DNA of 43,973 bases. It comes from Prochlorococcus sp. AG-355-N18. GTDB taxonomy: Bacteria; Cyanobacteriota; Cyanobacteriia; PCC-6307; Cyanobiaceae. The position numbers were made by a program, and so were the translations under genes. The notes beneath the pieces were generated by a model that saw nothing but the letters and a program-made list of their open reading frames with translations, ran no database searches and was not told the origin of the DNA. Shown one piece after another: positions 1-22,530 of the stretch. How positions within the stretch are numbered: the first letter of the stretch is position 1; each line of letters begins with the position of its first letter. Location of the stretch: NCBI GenBank assembly GCA_003278535.1, contig QCEG01000003.1:1-43973 (forward strand), written 5' to 3'.

Positions 1-2745
<2,745 letters not shown>

Positions 2746-2793
2746 TTAATCTGATTTGTACTCTTTTTGGAAATTAAAGAGAATTTAATTTAA

Positions 2794-3075
2794 TTATATT
2801 CCCTTATTGAGATAGTCATTGTAGCTTGTAATTTCTTTTTCAAAAATATCCATAAATTCAGGTTCTAAAGATGTTTTTAAAGCTTTTTGAAGCTTTTTTT
2901 TGATCTTGGAATCTGAGTAACATTTTTTTGACTTGCAAATGTAGGCTGATCGCCCCATACCCTTTTGAAACATAATGCCTTGCTTATGATCTTTAGTAAT
3001 CTTTATAAGATGTTTCCTGTCATATGTTTTTCTACATGAAATGCATATACGCAAAACAGGGGTTTGTCGTATCAC
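2794..3075 (-). CDS. ylxR: YlxR/RnpM-family RNA-binding protein
   Basis: This is a 93-aa protein of the DUF448/YlxR family, a small basic RNA-binding protein encoded between nusA and infB in many bacteria. In Bacillus the homologue binds RNase P RNA and modulates it. The sequence shows the family signature: PVLRICISCRKTYDR near residues 5-19 and GMGRSAYIC near 39-47. The Cys pairs and Arg/Lys patches are typical. The ATG overlaps the nusA stop by four bases (ATGA), so the two are translationally coupled. The gene lies in the nusA-infB operon and is presumably co-transcribed. The length is normal for the family. Confidence 0.85.
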   Translation of the reverse strand: MIRQTPVLRICISCRKTYDRKHLIKITKDHKQGIMFQKGMGRSAYICKSKKCYSDSKIKKKLQKALKTSLEPEFMDIFEKEITSYNDYLNKGI

Positions 3076-4475
3076 CGTTTTCTCTCCTCTTTGGCTGATA
3101 TTTCACCATCTTGTACAGTCTCTAATTGATCACTATCTGAGAAGTTCTCTTCTTCATATAATTCTTTTTCATATTCATCATCATCTTCAGGAAGGGGATA
3201 AAGCTCTCTTAATCTTGCATCTTCCGCAGCACGCTCAGCTTGTTCTGCTTCTAATCTAAGCTCAGCTTCTCGCTGGAGATTCTCTTCATCTTCCCTTTGA
3301 ATGATTAATTTAGAGACTGCAGCATCTTCTGCTTCCTGATCGTATTCATGTGAGTTTTTAACATCAATCTTCCAACCAGTTAATCTTGCTGCGAGTCTTA
3401 CATTTTGTCCTTCTCTACCTATTGCGAGACTTAATTGATCGGGAGGAACAAGTACATGCGCGTGTTGACCTTCTGGGTCAACAAGTCTCACAAGATCGAC
3501 TTTCGCTGGACTTAAAGAGTTTAATATATATTGTATTGGGTCAGATGACCATTTAATAACATCAATTTTTTCTCCTCTTAACTCATTCACTACTTGTTGG
3601 ATTCTTGCCCCTCTTGCTCCAATACAAGCACCTACAGGGTCTACTTCTTGTTCAACGCTATCAACAGCTACTTTTGTTCTTGGCCCAACAGCTCTTGAAG
3701 GAGGATTCGCTTCTCTTGAAACAGCAACAATTTTTACTGTGGCTTCTTGAATTTCTGGTACTTCATTTTCAAATAAATAAACAACTAATCCAGCATTTGC
3801 TCTGCTTACAAAAAGTTGTGGGCCTTTTCTAGCTATTTCGCTAACTTCTTTCAAGAATACTTTGAAAGTTGCATTAGCTCTATAATTATCATTTGGTAAT
3901 TGATCTCTTTTAGGAAGTTCGGCTTCTACTTCAGGTCTACCAATACCAGAACTAACTCCCATTATTACTGATTGTCTTTCAAATCTTATAACTCTTGCCG
4001 TTAATACAGGATCTTCTAAATCTGCAAATTCTTCTTGGATCATTTTCCTTTGTTGATCTCTTAATTTTTGGGCTAAAACTTGCTTTGTTGTTGAAGCTGC
4101 CATTCGTCCAAAATCCTCTTTTTCTGGGGTAACGTCTAAAACAACCGTGTCACCTATTTGAGCATCATCAGCTACTTGTTTAACTTCTACTAAAGATATT
4201 TGATGATCTTCGCTTTCAACTTCTTCTACAATTATTTTACTTGATAAAATCCTGTATCCTTCCTCATCTAGATCTAGTCCAACATCAAAATTACTAAAGT
4301 ATTCTTCATCAAATGGATCTTCGTTAACTCCAATGTAAAAAGTTCTTCTATATTTTTCATATCCTTTTAACAAAGCTTCGCGCAAGGCTGCTTCAACGAT
4401 ATTAGGAGGTAACTTTTTTTCCTCACTAATATCTTCAATAAGATTGTTTAAACCTGGGAGAATAACTAATGCCAT
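3072..4475 (-). CDS. nusA: Transcription termination/antitermination factor NusA
   Basis: NusA binds RNA polymerase and nascent RNA and modulates pausing, termination and antitermination. The 467-aa product has the NusA N-terminal domain (about 1-125), an S1 domain (about 135-200) and two KH domains. The KH1 loop is [14 protein letters not shown] at 281-294, and the KH2 loop is [19 protein letters not shown] at 350-368. An acidic, Glu-rich coiled tail follows (about 385-467) instead of the C-terminal repeats of enteric NusA, as is usual in cyanobacteria. The start is ATG at 4475. It sits 36 bp after rimP and overlaps ylxR by four bases. The family assignment is secure. Confidence 0.96.
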   Translation of the reverse strand: MALVILPGLNNLIEDISEEKKLPPNIVEAALREALLKGYEKYRRTFYIGVNEDPFDEEYFSNFDVGLDLDEEGYRILSSKIIVEEVESEDHQISLVEVKQVADDAQIGDTVVLDVTPEKEDFGRMAASTTKQVLAQKLRDQQRKMIQEEFADLEDPVLTARVIRFERQSVIMGVSSGIGRPEVEAELPKRDQLPNDNYRANATFKVFLKEVSEIARKGPQLFVSRANAGLVVYLFENEVPEIQEATVKIVAVSREANPPSRAVGPRTKVAVDSVEQEVDPVGACIGARGARIQQVVNELRGEKIDVIKWSSDPIQYILNSLSPAKVDLVRLVDPEGQHAHVLVPPDQLSLAIGREGQNVRLAARLTGWKIDVKNSHEYDQEAEDAAVSKLIIQREDEENLQREAELRLEAEQAERAAEDARLRELYPLPEDDDEYEKELYEEENFSDSDQLETVQDGEISAKEERKR

Positions 4476-4511
4476 CTATGATGGGAAAATTGAATAATGT
4501 TTGAAAAATAA

Positions 4512-4979
4512 TTAATCTTTCAAGGTACAAAGACTAATTTTTAATACTTCATCAAAAGGGATTTTCTTTATCCTACCTTTAATGTTAATGGCTAAATAAT
4601 CATTAGACTTTTCATGAAGTAAACCATTCAGGAATTTTATTTTTGAATTCTTTTGGTTTAACTCAACATTAACTGGAAAACCCTTAAAAGTTTTGAAGTC
4701 TCTTTCTGAGGTTAATTCATCACTGACACCTTGACTACTAATTTCTAAGACATATGAACAATTTAAAAGATTTGATTTTTCTATTTCGTCAGATGCTGGT
4801 GTATTAAATAGCGCACAATCATCTAACGAAATGTCATCCCCATTAGTTTTTTGTATAATTATTTCAATAACAATTGGATTTTGACTAGTTTTTATATTTA
4901 ATCCGCAGATTTCTAAATCACTATCATCAGCAACTTTTTTTAATAAAGCTTCTAGTTTACTTTTGTTTTCTTTATTCAA
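4512..4979 (-). CDS. rimP: Ribosome maturation factor RimP
   Basis: RimP assists late maturation of the 30S ribosomal subunit. The protein is 155 aa, the usual size. An N-terminal alpha/beta domain includes [20 protein letters not shown] (about 20-39) and the family run [19 protein letters not shown]-terminal SH3-like domain follows (about 90-155). The conserved segment [15 protein letters not shown]...[13 protein letters not shown] (about 80-107) corresponds to the family signature YxLEVSSPGLdRpL..dF.rf.G. Here it is degenerate: PG is replaced by QG and the L-D/T-R-P is lost. It is the first gene of the nusA-infB operon, divergent from the htrA gene. Confidence 0.9.
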   Translation of the reverse strand: MNKENKSKLEALLKKVADDSDLEICGLNIKTSQNPIVIEIIIQKTNGDDISLDDCALFNTPASDEIEKSNLLNCSYVLEISSQGVSDELTSERDFKTFKGFPVNVELNQKNSKIKFLNGLLHEKSNDYLAINIKGRIKKIPFDEVLKISLCTLKD

Positions 4980-5139
4980 ATTTATTTATAAATTTATTTA
5001 AAATTTATTTTCACACATTAAAAAGTTTTTTCTATAGTAAAACTTAAAAATTTGCATTTTATGGATGTAAACAAAAAAACAACAATAATCTTTTTCTTCA
5101 ATTAAATTTGTCAGATAAACCCAAAAAAATATCAATTAA

Positions 5140-6270
<1,131 letters not shown>

Positions 6271-6317
6271 AGCACCCATTGAAATTTAATAATCTATAAC
6301 CATCAGAGAATAAGATT

Positions 6318-7031
6318 TTGGATTCACAAACTCAAATGAAACAAGTAGTTGCTGATGCAGCAATAAGTGAAGTAAAGAGCGACATGATCCTCGGATTAGG
6401 TTCTGGATCTACAGCTGCGTTAATGATAAAAAGCCTTGCGGATGAAATACGTTTTGGAAAACTCCAAAATATAATAGGTGTTGCAACTTCTTTTCAATCA
6501 GAAGTTTTAGCTCTTGAACTGGATATCCCGCTTATCGATTTAGCCTCTGTATCTCAAATTGATTTAGCCATTGATGGAGCAGATGAAGTTGATCCAGGAT
6601 TTCAATTAATAAAAGGAGGCGGAGCATGTCATGTTAGAGAAAAGTTAGTGGCATCTAAAGCTAATCAATTGTTGATTGTTGTTGATGAAACTAAACTTGT
6701 ACAAAATTTAAATCAATCTTTCCCTTTACCTGTAGAAGTTCTTCCAAATGCTTGGAAGCAAGTTCAGGAAGTCATTTCAGAAATGAATGGCAGTTCTTCT
6801 TTAAGAATGGCTACTAAAAAAGCTGGCCCAGTTGTTACTGACCAAGGAAACCTCATCTTAGATGTATTATTTAAAGATGGTATTAAGAATCCAAAAGATA
6901 TTGAAATGAAGATTAATAATATTCCAGGAGTACTAGAAAATGGATTATTTGTTGATCTTACAGATAAAGTATTAGTTGGCAAAATTGAAGATAACATTCC
7001 AATAGTTTACTCACCCTCAAGAGCTAGCTAA
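6318..7031 (+). CDS. rpiA: Ribose-5-phosphate isomerase A
   Basis: RpiA interconverts ribulose-5-phosphate and ribose-5-phosphate in the Calvin cycle and pentose phosphate pathway. The 237-aa product has the phosphate-binding [13 protein letters not shown] (25-37), [13 protein letters not shown] (81-93), and [12 protein letters not shown] (99-110) with the catalytic Glu108. The start chosen is TTG at 6318. An ATG 18 bases further on (6336, [10 protein letters not shown]) is an equally reasonable start. The gene follows htrA by 47 bp on the same strand. Its stop overlaps the hisD stop by four bases in convergent orientation, so there is no room for a separate terminator. Confidence 0.95.
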   Translation: MDSQTQMKQVVADAAISEVKSDMILGLGSGSTAALMIKSLADEIRFGKLQNIIGVATSFQSEVLALELDIPLIDLASVSQIDLAIDGADEVDPGFQLIKGGGACHVREKLVASKANQLLIVVDETKLVQNLNQSFPLPVEVLPNAWKQVQEVISEMNGSSSLRMATKKAGPVVTDQGNLILDVLFKDGIKNPKDIEMKINNIPGVLENGLFVDLTDKVLVGKIEDNIPIVYSPSRAS

Positions 7032-8314
7032 TCTTCAAATCTTATTTCTACAGAGTTAGCGTGGCTATGTAAGCCCTCACTTTTAGCAAGATTAATAATA
7101 TCCAGGCTATTAATTTTTAAACTTTTTTCATTAAATTCTATTATTGAAGTATTTTTCATAAAAGTTTCAACCCCCAAAGAACCGCTAAATCTAGAATTCC
7201 CTGACGTTGGTAAAGTATGATTTGGTCCAGCAAGATAGTCCCCAACAGCTTCTGGGGTCCATTTTCCTAAAAATATCGCTCCTGCATTCTCTATTCCTGC
7301 AAGAATTTTTTTTGAATTTATAGTAAGAATTTCTAGGTGTTCAGGGGCAAAGTTATTGCTTAGTTCAACACATAATTCGTAATTCTCGCAAATCACAATT
7401 AAACCCCAATTTTTAATTGATTGCATGCAAATTTCTTTTCTTGGATGATCATCTATTTTTTTGTAAAGTTCCTCTAAAACTTCTTTTGCCTGGTTCTTTG
7501 ATGTAGTTAGAAGTATTGATGAAGCTAAAGGATCATGTTCTGCTTGCGCTAGTAGATCTGATGCTATATGAGTGCTTTGAGCTGTTTCATCTGCAATGAT
7601 TAATATTTCACTTGGACCAGCTAAAGAATCAATCCCTGTAGAGCCATAAATGAGTTTTTTAGCAGTTGTAACATATATATTCCCAGGACCTGAAATAACA
7701 TCAACTTTATTGATTTGATTTGTGCCAAATGCTAAAGCACCAATTGCTTGAGCTCCTCCAATTCTAAATACTTTATTGATCCCTGATAAGTGAGCTGCCG
7801 CTAAAACAGTCTTGTTTATTTCTCCATTTTTATTCCCAGGAGATACCATTAAAATTTCTTCTACTCCCGCTACTTTTGCAGGTATAGCATTCATCAATAC
7901 TGTACTTGGATAAGCAGCTCTACCTCCAGGAATATAAATACCTGCATTTTTAACTGGTCTCCATCTTCTTTGGACGGTATCACCATATTCACCTTTTATA
8001 GTGAAAGATTTAGGGATTTCTTTTTCATGGAATTTTTGAATTCTTTTATGAGCTACCACAAGTGAATTTTTCAAATTATTATCAATTTCATCCCATGCAT
8101 TTTTTATTTGATCCGCACTCACTTGCATAGGGTCAGGGTTGAAACCATCAAATTGTTTTGTATATTTTTCTACCGCTTTATCTCCAGAGATTTTTACCTC
8201 TTGAAGAATTTCTTCAACAATCGTATTTATCTTATTATTGTTGTCTGAATTAGTTCGCGTAGAAATCCTTTTTAATTCTTCAATAGCATCTTTTTTATTA
8301 TTTATGATTTTCAT
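7028..8314 (-). CDS. hisD: Histidinol dehydrogenase
   Basis: HisD performs the last two oxidations of histidine synthesis, L-histidinol to L-histidine, with NAD+ and zinc. The 428-aa length is normal. Family landmarks are [19 protein letters not shown] (124-142), [15 protein letters not shown] (206-220) and [12 protein letters not shown] (231-242). Presumed zinc ligands Gln257 and His260 lie in LLAQAEHDP. The catalytic Glu325-His326 pair is in FAPEHLEI. The start is ATG at 8314, divergent from rpsT. It stands alone on its strand, as is common in cyanobacteria where his genes are scattered. Confidence 0.96.
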   Translation of the reverse strand: MKIINNKKDAIEELKRISTRTNSDNNNKINTIVEEILQEVKISGDKAVEKYTKQFDGFNPDPMQVSADQIKNAWDEIDNNLKNSLVVAHKRIQKFHEKEIPKSFTIKGEYGDTVQRRWRPVKNAGIYIPGGRAAYPSTVLMNAIPAKVAGVEEILMVSPGNKNGEINKTVLAAAHLSGINKVFRIGGAQAIGALAFGTNQINKVDVISGPGNIYVTTAKKLIYGSTGIDSLAGPSEILIIADETAQSTHIASDLLAQAEHDPLASSILLTTSKNQAKEVLEELYKKIDDHPRKEICMQSIKNWGLIVICENYELCVELSNNFAPEHLEILTINSKKILAGIENAGAIFLGKWTPEAVGDYLAGPNHTLPTSGNSRFSGSLGVETFMKNTSIIEFNEKSLKINSLDIINLAKSEGLHSHANSVEIRFED

Positions 8315-8378
8315 TAACTTAATTTTTTCAAATAGGAAGGCTCAAAAACCAATTTAATATCCTCTAAATTATATATGA

Positions 8379-8408
8379 TTGATTAGTAGACGATTTATTT
8401 GTTATGAT
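8379..8408 (+). promoter_or_regulatory. Putative sigma70-type promoter of rpsT
   Basis: A TTGATT -35-like box (8379-8384) stands 18 bases before a TATGAT -10 box (8403-8408), 26 bases upstream of the rpsT start. It fits the divergent hisD/rpsT gap. This is motif matching only, and AT-rich DNA gives many chance boxes. Confidence 0.45.
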
Positions 8409-8434
8409 AAGGATCTTCTATTAATGCACACTCT

Positions 8435-8728
8435 GTGGCCAACAACAAATCAGCAAAAAAGAGAATACAAATTGCGGAAAGAAATCGTTTAATAAATAAG
8501 TCATATAAATCTACTGTTAGGACTTTTACCAAAAAAACCTTAGAGAATTGCCAAAAATATAAAAAAACCCCCAATGAGGATAATAAAAATTTAGTGAAAA
8601 CAAGTCTTAATAAAGCTTTTAGCTTAATTGATAAAGCCGTTAAAAAAAATGTTCTTCACAAGAACAACGGCGCTAATAAAAAATCGAAAATCAACAATAT
8701 TGTAAAAACTACTCTTACTACTAAGTAA
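8435..8728 (+). CDS. rpsT: Ribosomal protein S20
   Basis: bS20 is a small basic primary 16S rRNA-binding protein. The 97-aa product opens with ANNKSAKKRIQIAERNRLINKSYKS, which is diagnostic of S20, and continues as a Lys-rich three-helix bundle (FSLIDKAVKKNVLHKNNGANKKSK). The start is GTG at 8435; no upstream in-frame start fits better. It lies 16 bp before tatD on the same strand and is probably co-transcribed with it. Confidence 0.96.
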   Translation: MANNKSAKKRIQIAERNRLINKSYKSTVRTFTKKTLENCQKYKKTPNEDNKNLVKTSLNKAFSLIDKAVKKNVLHKNNGANKKSKINNIVKTTLTTK

Positions 8729-8744
8729 AAGAAAGATCATAATT

Positions 8745-9554
8745 ATGAGCGATATAAAACTCATAGACTCGCACTGTCATTTAATATTTGAAAATTTTGA
8801 GAGAGATCTTGAAGATGTTGTTTTAAGATTGCGTTTGAAAGGTGTAAAAAAATTAGTTCATGCTTGTTGTGAATTAACAGAAATTCCAAAGTTGAAAAAA
8901 ATATCTCAAGAATTTAATGAAATTTACTATTCCGTTGGTTTGCATCCGCTAGAAGCAAGAAAATGGGAACAAAGTTCAAAATCTCTTCTAAGAAAATCAG
9001 CTCTAGAAGATAGACGAGTTGTAGCTATTGGAGAATTAGGCTTAGATTTTTTTAAAAATGAAAATAAAACTCAGCAGATTGAAGCACTTATTCCGCAAAT
9101 GGAGTTAGCTCATGAACTTCAATTGCCAGTAATTATCCATTGCAGAGATGCTGCGAGTGAAATGATTGAGATATGTAGTGATCTTTCTAGAAAAGGAAAA
9201 TGTCCTGATGGTGTACTTCATTGTTGGACAGGAACACCAAAAGAAATGAAGCAATTTTTAAATCTTGGATTTTACATCAGTTTTAGTGGTATAGTCACTT
9301 TCCCAAAAGCACTTGAACTTCATGAGTGTGCCAAAATAGTCCCAAATGACAAATACTTAATTGAAACCGACTCACCATTTTTAGCTCCTGTTCCTCATAG
9401 GGGTAAAAGGAATGAACCTGCGTTTGTTGAAAATGTTGCAAATTGTATGGCAGATTTAAGATCTACTGAATTAACCACAATTGCTAGAGAGTCATATAAG
9501 AATGCTGAAGATTTGTTTAAATTTGACTTGTTAAGTAGGCGTAGCAGCTGTTAA
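8745..9554 (+). CDS. tatD: TatD-family metal-dependent DNase/hydrolase
   Basis: This 269-aa TIM-barrel metallohydrolase belongs to the TatD family, which are 3'-5' exonucleases or deoxyribonucleases thought to act in DNA repair or turnover. Metal-binding residues are visible: DSHCHL (Asp8, His10, His12), GELGLDF (Glu97), IIHCRDA (His132), LHCWTGT (His159) and ETDSPFLAPVPHRGK (Asp209). The name TatD is historical and does not imply twin-arginine export. It is downstream of rpsT and upstream of rpoB, with a 217-bp gap before rpoB that should hold the rpo promoter; I found no convincing box there. Confidence 0.93.
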   Translation: MSDIKLIDSHCHLIFENFERDLEDVVLRLRLKGVKKLVHACCELTEIPKLKKISQEFNEIYYSVGLHPLEARKWEQSSKSLLRKSALEDRRVVAIGELGLDFFKNENKTQQIEALIPQMELAHELQLPVIIHCRDAASEMIEICSDLSRKGKCPDGVLHCWTGTPKEMKQFLNLGFYISFSGIVTFPKALELHECAKIVPNDKYLIETDSPFLAPVPHRGKRNEPAFVENVANCMADLRSTELTTIARESYKNAEDLFKFDLLSRRSSC

Positions 9555-9771
9555 TATGAGGAATTACTGGAAATCTTTCTTAATTTTTTGACTTTAACTT
9601 ACACAGTTAATGATTTATCAGCATTAAAAAAAATTTAATTCTTTTTTTAAGTTTGTTTTTGTTGAAATCGAGATTTAATGGTTGATCTCATTTTAAGTAA
9701 AGAGTTAAAGAACTAATTATTGAGTAGATTAAAAGTAAATAGTAAATCTCACAAAATCGCAGGTTTCTTGG

Positions 9772-19142
<9,371 letters not shown>

Positions 19143-19194
19143 ATATTATCTATTATTATTTTTAGTTACTAGAATGAATTTTTTTAATTTGTAA

Positions 19195-19350
<156 letters not shown>

Positions 19351-19367
19351 AAAAAGTTTTTAAATAA

Positions 19368-20426
<1,059 letters not shown>

Positions 20427-20474
20427 TATTATCTAATAAAAATTTTTTAAAAGTCTCTTAAACAGGTTATTATT

Positions 20475-20621
20475 GTGGTAATTAAACTTAAATCCTTGGG
20501 TTTTATTAAGACAAAAATTCTACCTTTCGCTATCGTCTCACTCTTTGGGATTGCCTTCTTTGCCGTTAGTGCAAGAATTTGGTTACCAGGAGATATGATG
20601 TCTCCTGCCCCCATAAATTAA
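20475..20621 (+). CDS. Small single-pass membrane protein, uncharacterised
   Basis: This open frame of 48 codons starts with GTG at 20475 and ends at 20621, in the gap between rlmN and the HEAT-repeat gene. The product is basic at the N-terminus (VIKLKSLGFIKTK). It then has one hydrophobic segment (ILPFAIVSLFGIAFFAVSA, about 15-33) and a short tail RIWLPGDMMSPAPIN. The tidy charge pattern, the positive-inside arrangement and the fit to the gap suggest a real gene. I recall similar small proteins in marine picocyanobacteria but know no function. Confidence 0.6.
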   Translation: MVIKLKSLGFIKTKILPFAIVSLFGIAFFAVSARIWLPGDMMSPAPIN

Positions 20622-20639
20622 TATTTTTAGCTTTGCAAA

Positions 20640-21407
20640 ATGACAAAAAATAAGGATTCTAATAAAAAAAGCTTAGTTGATATCGCTGTTGATCCAGATG
20701 TTTTAGCGAGAGAATTGGCCCTAGAAATTGAAATAGATCCTTTAGAACAAATTGATGAAGATTCTTTTCCAAAAGGTTTAAACATAACTCAGGAGTGCAA
20801 TGAAGCATTAAAAATGCTTAAAGGGAACAGAGAAGAAAGAATACAGGGATTAAGAATATTTTGTGAATATAGAGATTCAAGATCTTTCCCCCTTTTGTTA
20901 CCATTACTTGATCAACCTTGTCCTGTTGAAAGAATGAGTGTTGTATATGCTTTGGGTCGTAATCCATGTCCTAGCGCGGTCGAGAAACTTGTTAGTCTTT
21001 TGGAGACTGACGATAATGCTTATGTCAGAAGAGCAACAGCATGGAGCTTAGCTAATTATGATAATCAAATTGTTTTGGAGCCATTAATAAAAGCTTTGAA
21101 GAACGATGTTGCTGCAGTAAGGTTATGGTCATCTAGTTCATTAGCTGAAATCGGAAATGTTTCTTCGAAAAATGCTCAATTGGCAGCAGAACAACTTTTA
21201 ATAAGTTTAAAAATAGATAATGAACCGGGTGTAAGGAGTAATTGCATCTGGTCATTATGTAGATTGTACGAAAAATTAAATAATACATTTCAAGAAAGTT
21301 TCGTTGATGAATGTACCAAGATAGCTCTTTTCGATAAAGAACCTTCCGTCATGGAAGAAGCAAAGACTGCCTTGGATTCAATGGGGATGCAAGGTTTTTA
21401 TAACTAA
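20640..21407 (+). CDS. HEAT-repeat protein, PBS-lyase-like
   Basis: This is a 255-aa, mostly helical protein with tandem HEAT/PBS-lyase-type repeats from about residue 55 to 250. Repeat cores visible are RIQGLRIFCEYRD, RMSVVYALGRNP, YVRRATAWSLANY, AVRLWSSSSLAEIG and GVRSNCIWSLCRL. Such repeats scaffold protein-protein contacts. In cyanobacteria some relatives (CpcE/F-like) attach bilins, but others serve unrelated roles. Prochlorococcus has almost no phycobilisome, so a bilin lyase role is not implied. The gene lies 18 bp after the small membrane protein and upstream of the DUF2997/Ycf35 module. The true partner is unknown. Confidence 0.8.
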   Translation: MTKNKDSNKKSLVDIAVDPDVLARELALEIEIDPLEQIDEDSFPKGLNITQECNEALKMLKGNREERIQGLRIFCEYRDSRSFPLLLPLLDQPCPVERMSVVYALGRNPCPSAVEKLVSLLETDDNAYVRRATAWSLANYDNQIVLEPLIKALKNDVAAVRLWSSSSLAEIGNVSSKNAQLAAEQLLISLKIDNEPGVRSNCIWSLCRLYEKLNNTFQESFVDECTKIALFDKEPSVMEEAKTALDSMGMQGFYN

Positions 21408-21556
21408 ATTTCTTAATTTTTTTATTGGCACACTATTGAAAGAGTTTATTTATTAGATATTCAATATAAAAATTAAAATTAATTAACTTGTACCAACTGA
21501 AACAAAAAAATTTCGTTATTCTATATAAAGTAAAAGTACTTAAGTACTTGAATTTA

Positions 21557-21772
21557 ATGCCTCAAAAAACATTGAGATTCAAAATTCATCAAGACGGAAG
21601 AGTTGAAGAGACTGTCGAGGGATTTATTGGTAATTCATGCAATGAAGCTACAAAAAATCTCGAAGACGCTCTCGGTAAAGTAACAGTTAAGAATAAAACA
21701 TCTGATGCTTTCATCTCTAATCAAAGTGAAAACTTAACACAATCAAATAACGAATCTAATGTCACATTTTAG
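21557..21772 (+). CDS. DUF2997-family small protein
   Basis: This 71-aa protein opens with MPQKTLRFKIHQDGRVEETVEGFIG and continues SCNEATKNLEDALGKV, matching the DUF2997 family found beside Ycf35 in cyanobacteria. I prefer ATG at 21557. The frame also extends upstream to a TTG at 21488, but those 23 residues look like untranslated AT-rich leader. The gene overlaps ycf35 by 14 bases, so the two are probably coupled. No function is known to me. Confidence 0.78.
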   Translation: MPQKTLRFKIHQDGRVEETVEGFIGNSCNEATKNLEDALGKVTVKNKTSDAFISNQSENLTQSNNESNVTF

Positions 21773-22151
21773 TACGATTAAAACCCAGCTTAAAAAAGCA
21801 GACCCATTAATTAAGGCTTTAAACCATTTCGGTTATAGTATTAATCAAGAAGAAAAATTTGTAAAGGGATATAAAGGGCAATTCACAGCCGTTGATATAA
21901 GTATGAATTTACCGGGTGATACCCAAGTTGGATTTAAATGGGATAAAAATTCTAATGCATATGAATTAGTTACTGACCTTGATCTATGGAAATTTGAGAT
22001 TCCAGTTGAAAGATTTATCTCAAAAGTTACACAAATGTATGCTTACCAAACAATCCTTTCTAAAACGCAAGAAGATGGATATCAAATCGTAGAGCAAAAA
22101 AATAAAAATGATGGTTCTATTGAATTAGTCTTAACTAAGTGGGAAAACTAA
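21759..22151 (+). CDS. ycf35: Ycf35 / DUF1257 family protein
   Basis: This 130-aa protein belongs to the DUF1257 (Ycf35) family, kept in cyanobacteria and some algal plastid genomes. Typical features are the start MSHFSTIKTQLKKADPLIKALNHFG, the central VKGYKGQFTAVDISM and GDTQVGFKWDKNSNAYELVTDLDLW, and the C-terminal EDGYQIVEQ...GSIELVLTKWE. It is soluble with no membrane segment. It overlaps the DUF2997 gene and is followed nine bases later by a ferredoxin gene, so the three form a unit. The conserved pairing with a 4Fe-4S protein hints at a redox or iron-sulfur task. That part is inference. Confidence 0.85.
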   Translation: MSHFSTIKTQLKKADPLIKALNHFGYSINQEEKFVKGYKGQFTAVDISMNLPGDTQVGFKWDKNSNAYELVTDLDLWKFEIPVERFISKVTQMYAYQTILSKTQEDGYQIVEQKNKNDGSIELVLTKWEN

Positions 22152-22160
22152 TTTCAAGAT

Positions 22161-22520
22161 ATGGATTTTACAGATCCATTTCATAATACTGAAGAAAACA
22201 TTGAAATTTCAGGCTATGAGCCCGTTTTAGGTGGTCAGTTAGCCGAAAAAGCTGTATGGGTTGATGAAGCTAAGTGTATTGGTTGTCAGTACTGTGTTCA
22301 CGTCGCTTCGAACACTTTCACTGTAGATGAATTTCATGGTAGAAGTCGAGCTGTTAGGCAAGATGGAGATAGTTCTGATGTCATACAAGAAGCAATAGAT
22401 ACATGCCCTGTTGATTGCATTCATTGGGTCAAATTTGAAGAATTGGATGATTTAGAGAATAGTCTCGATAGGGATATGTTTCAAACATTTGGAAAGCCAC
22501 CGAGAATGAATAAGCACTAA
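22161..22520 (+). CDS. 4Fe-4S ferredoxin
   Basis: This 119-aa ferredoxin has a single clear 4Fe-4S motif: CIGCQYC (Cys39, Cys42, Cys45) with Cys82 in TCPVDC. A further Cys86 is present. The N-terminal half (1-35) is an acidic extension (DPFHNTEENIEISGYEPVLGG). Between the Cys groups lies FTVDEFHGRSRAVRQDGD, typical of a family of cyanobacterial and plant ferredoxin-like proteins (some fused to J domains in plants). It forms a unit with DUF2997 and Ycf35 and is followed 10 bp later by the aldo/keto-reductase-like gene. The electron partner is unknown. Confidence 0.88.
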   Translation: MDFTDPFHNTEENIEISGYEPVLGGQLAEKAVWVDEAKCIGCQYCVHVASNTFTVDEFHGRSRAVRQDGDSSDVIQEAIDTCPVDCIHWVKFEELDDLENSLDRDMFQTFGKPPRMNKH

Positions 22521-22530
22521 TATTAAAAAG

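Noticed and set aside
3605..3832. Leu/Gln-rich plus-strand frame inside nusA
   Set aside because: It lies wholly opposite a secure gene and has the low-complexity makeup of a shadow frame.
9555..9771. Possible tRNA or small RNA gene between tatD and rpoB
   Set aside because: No cloverleaf, T-loop consensus or strong stem was seen; it is probably the rpoB promoter and leader.
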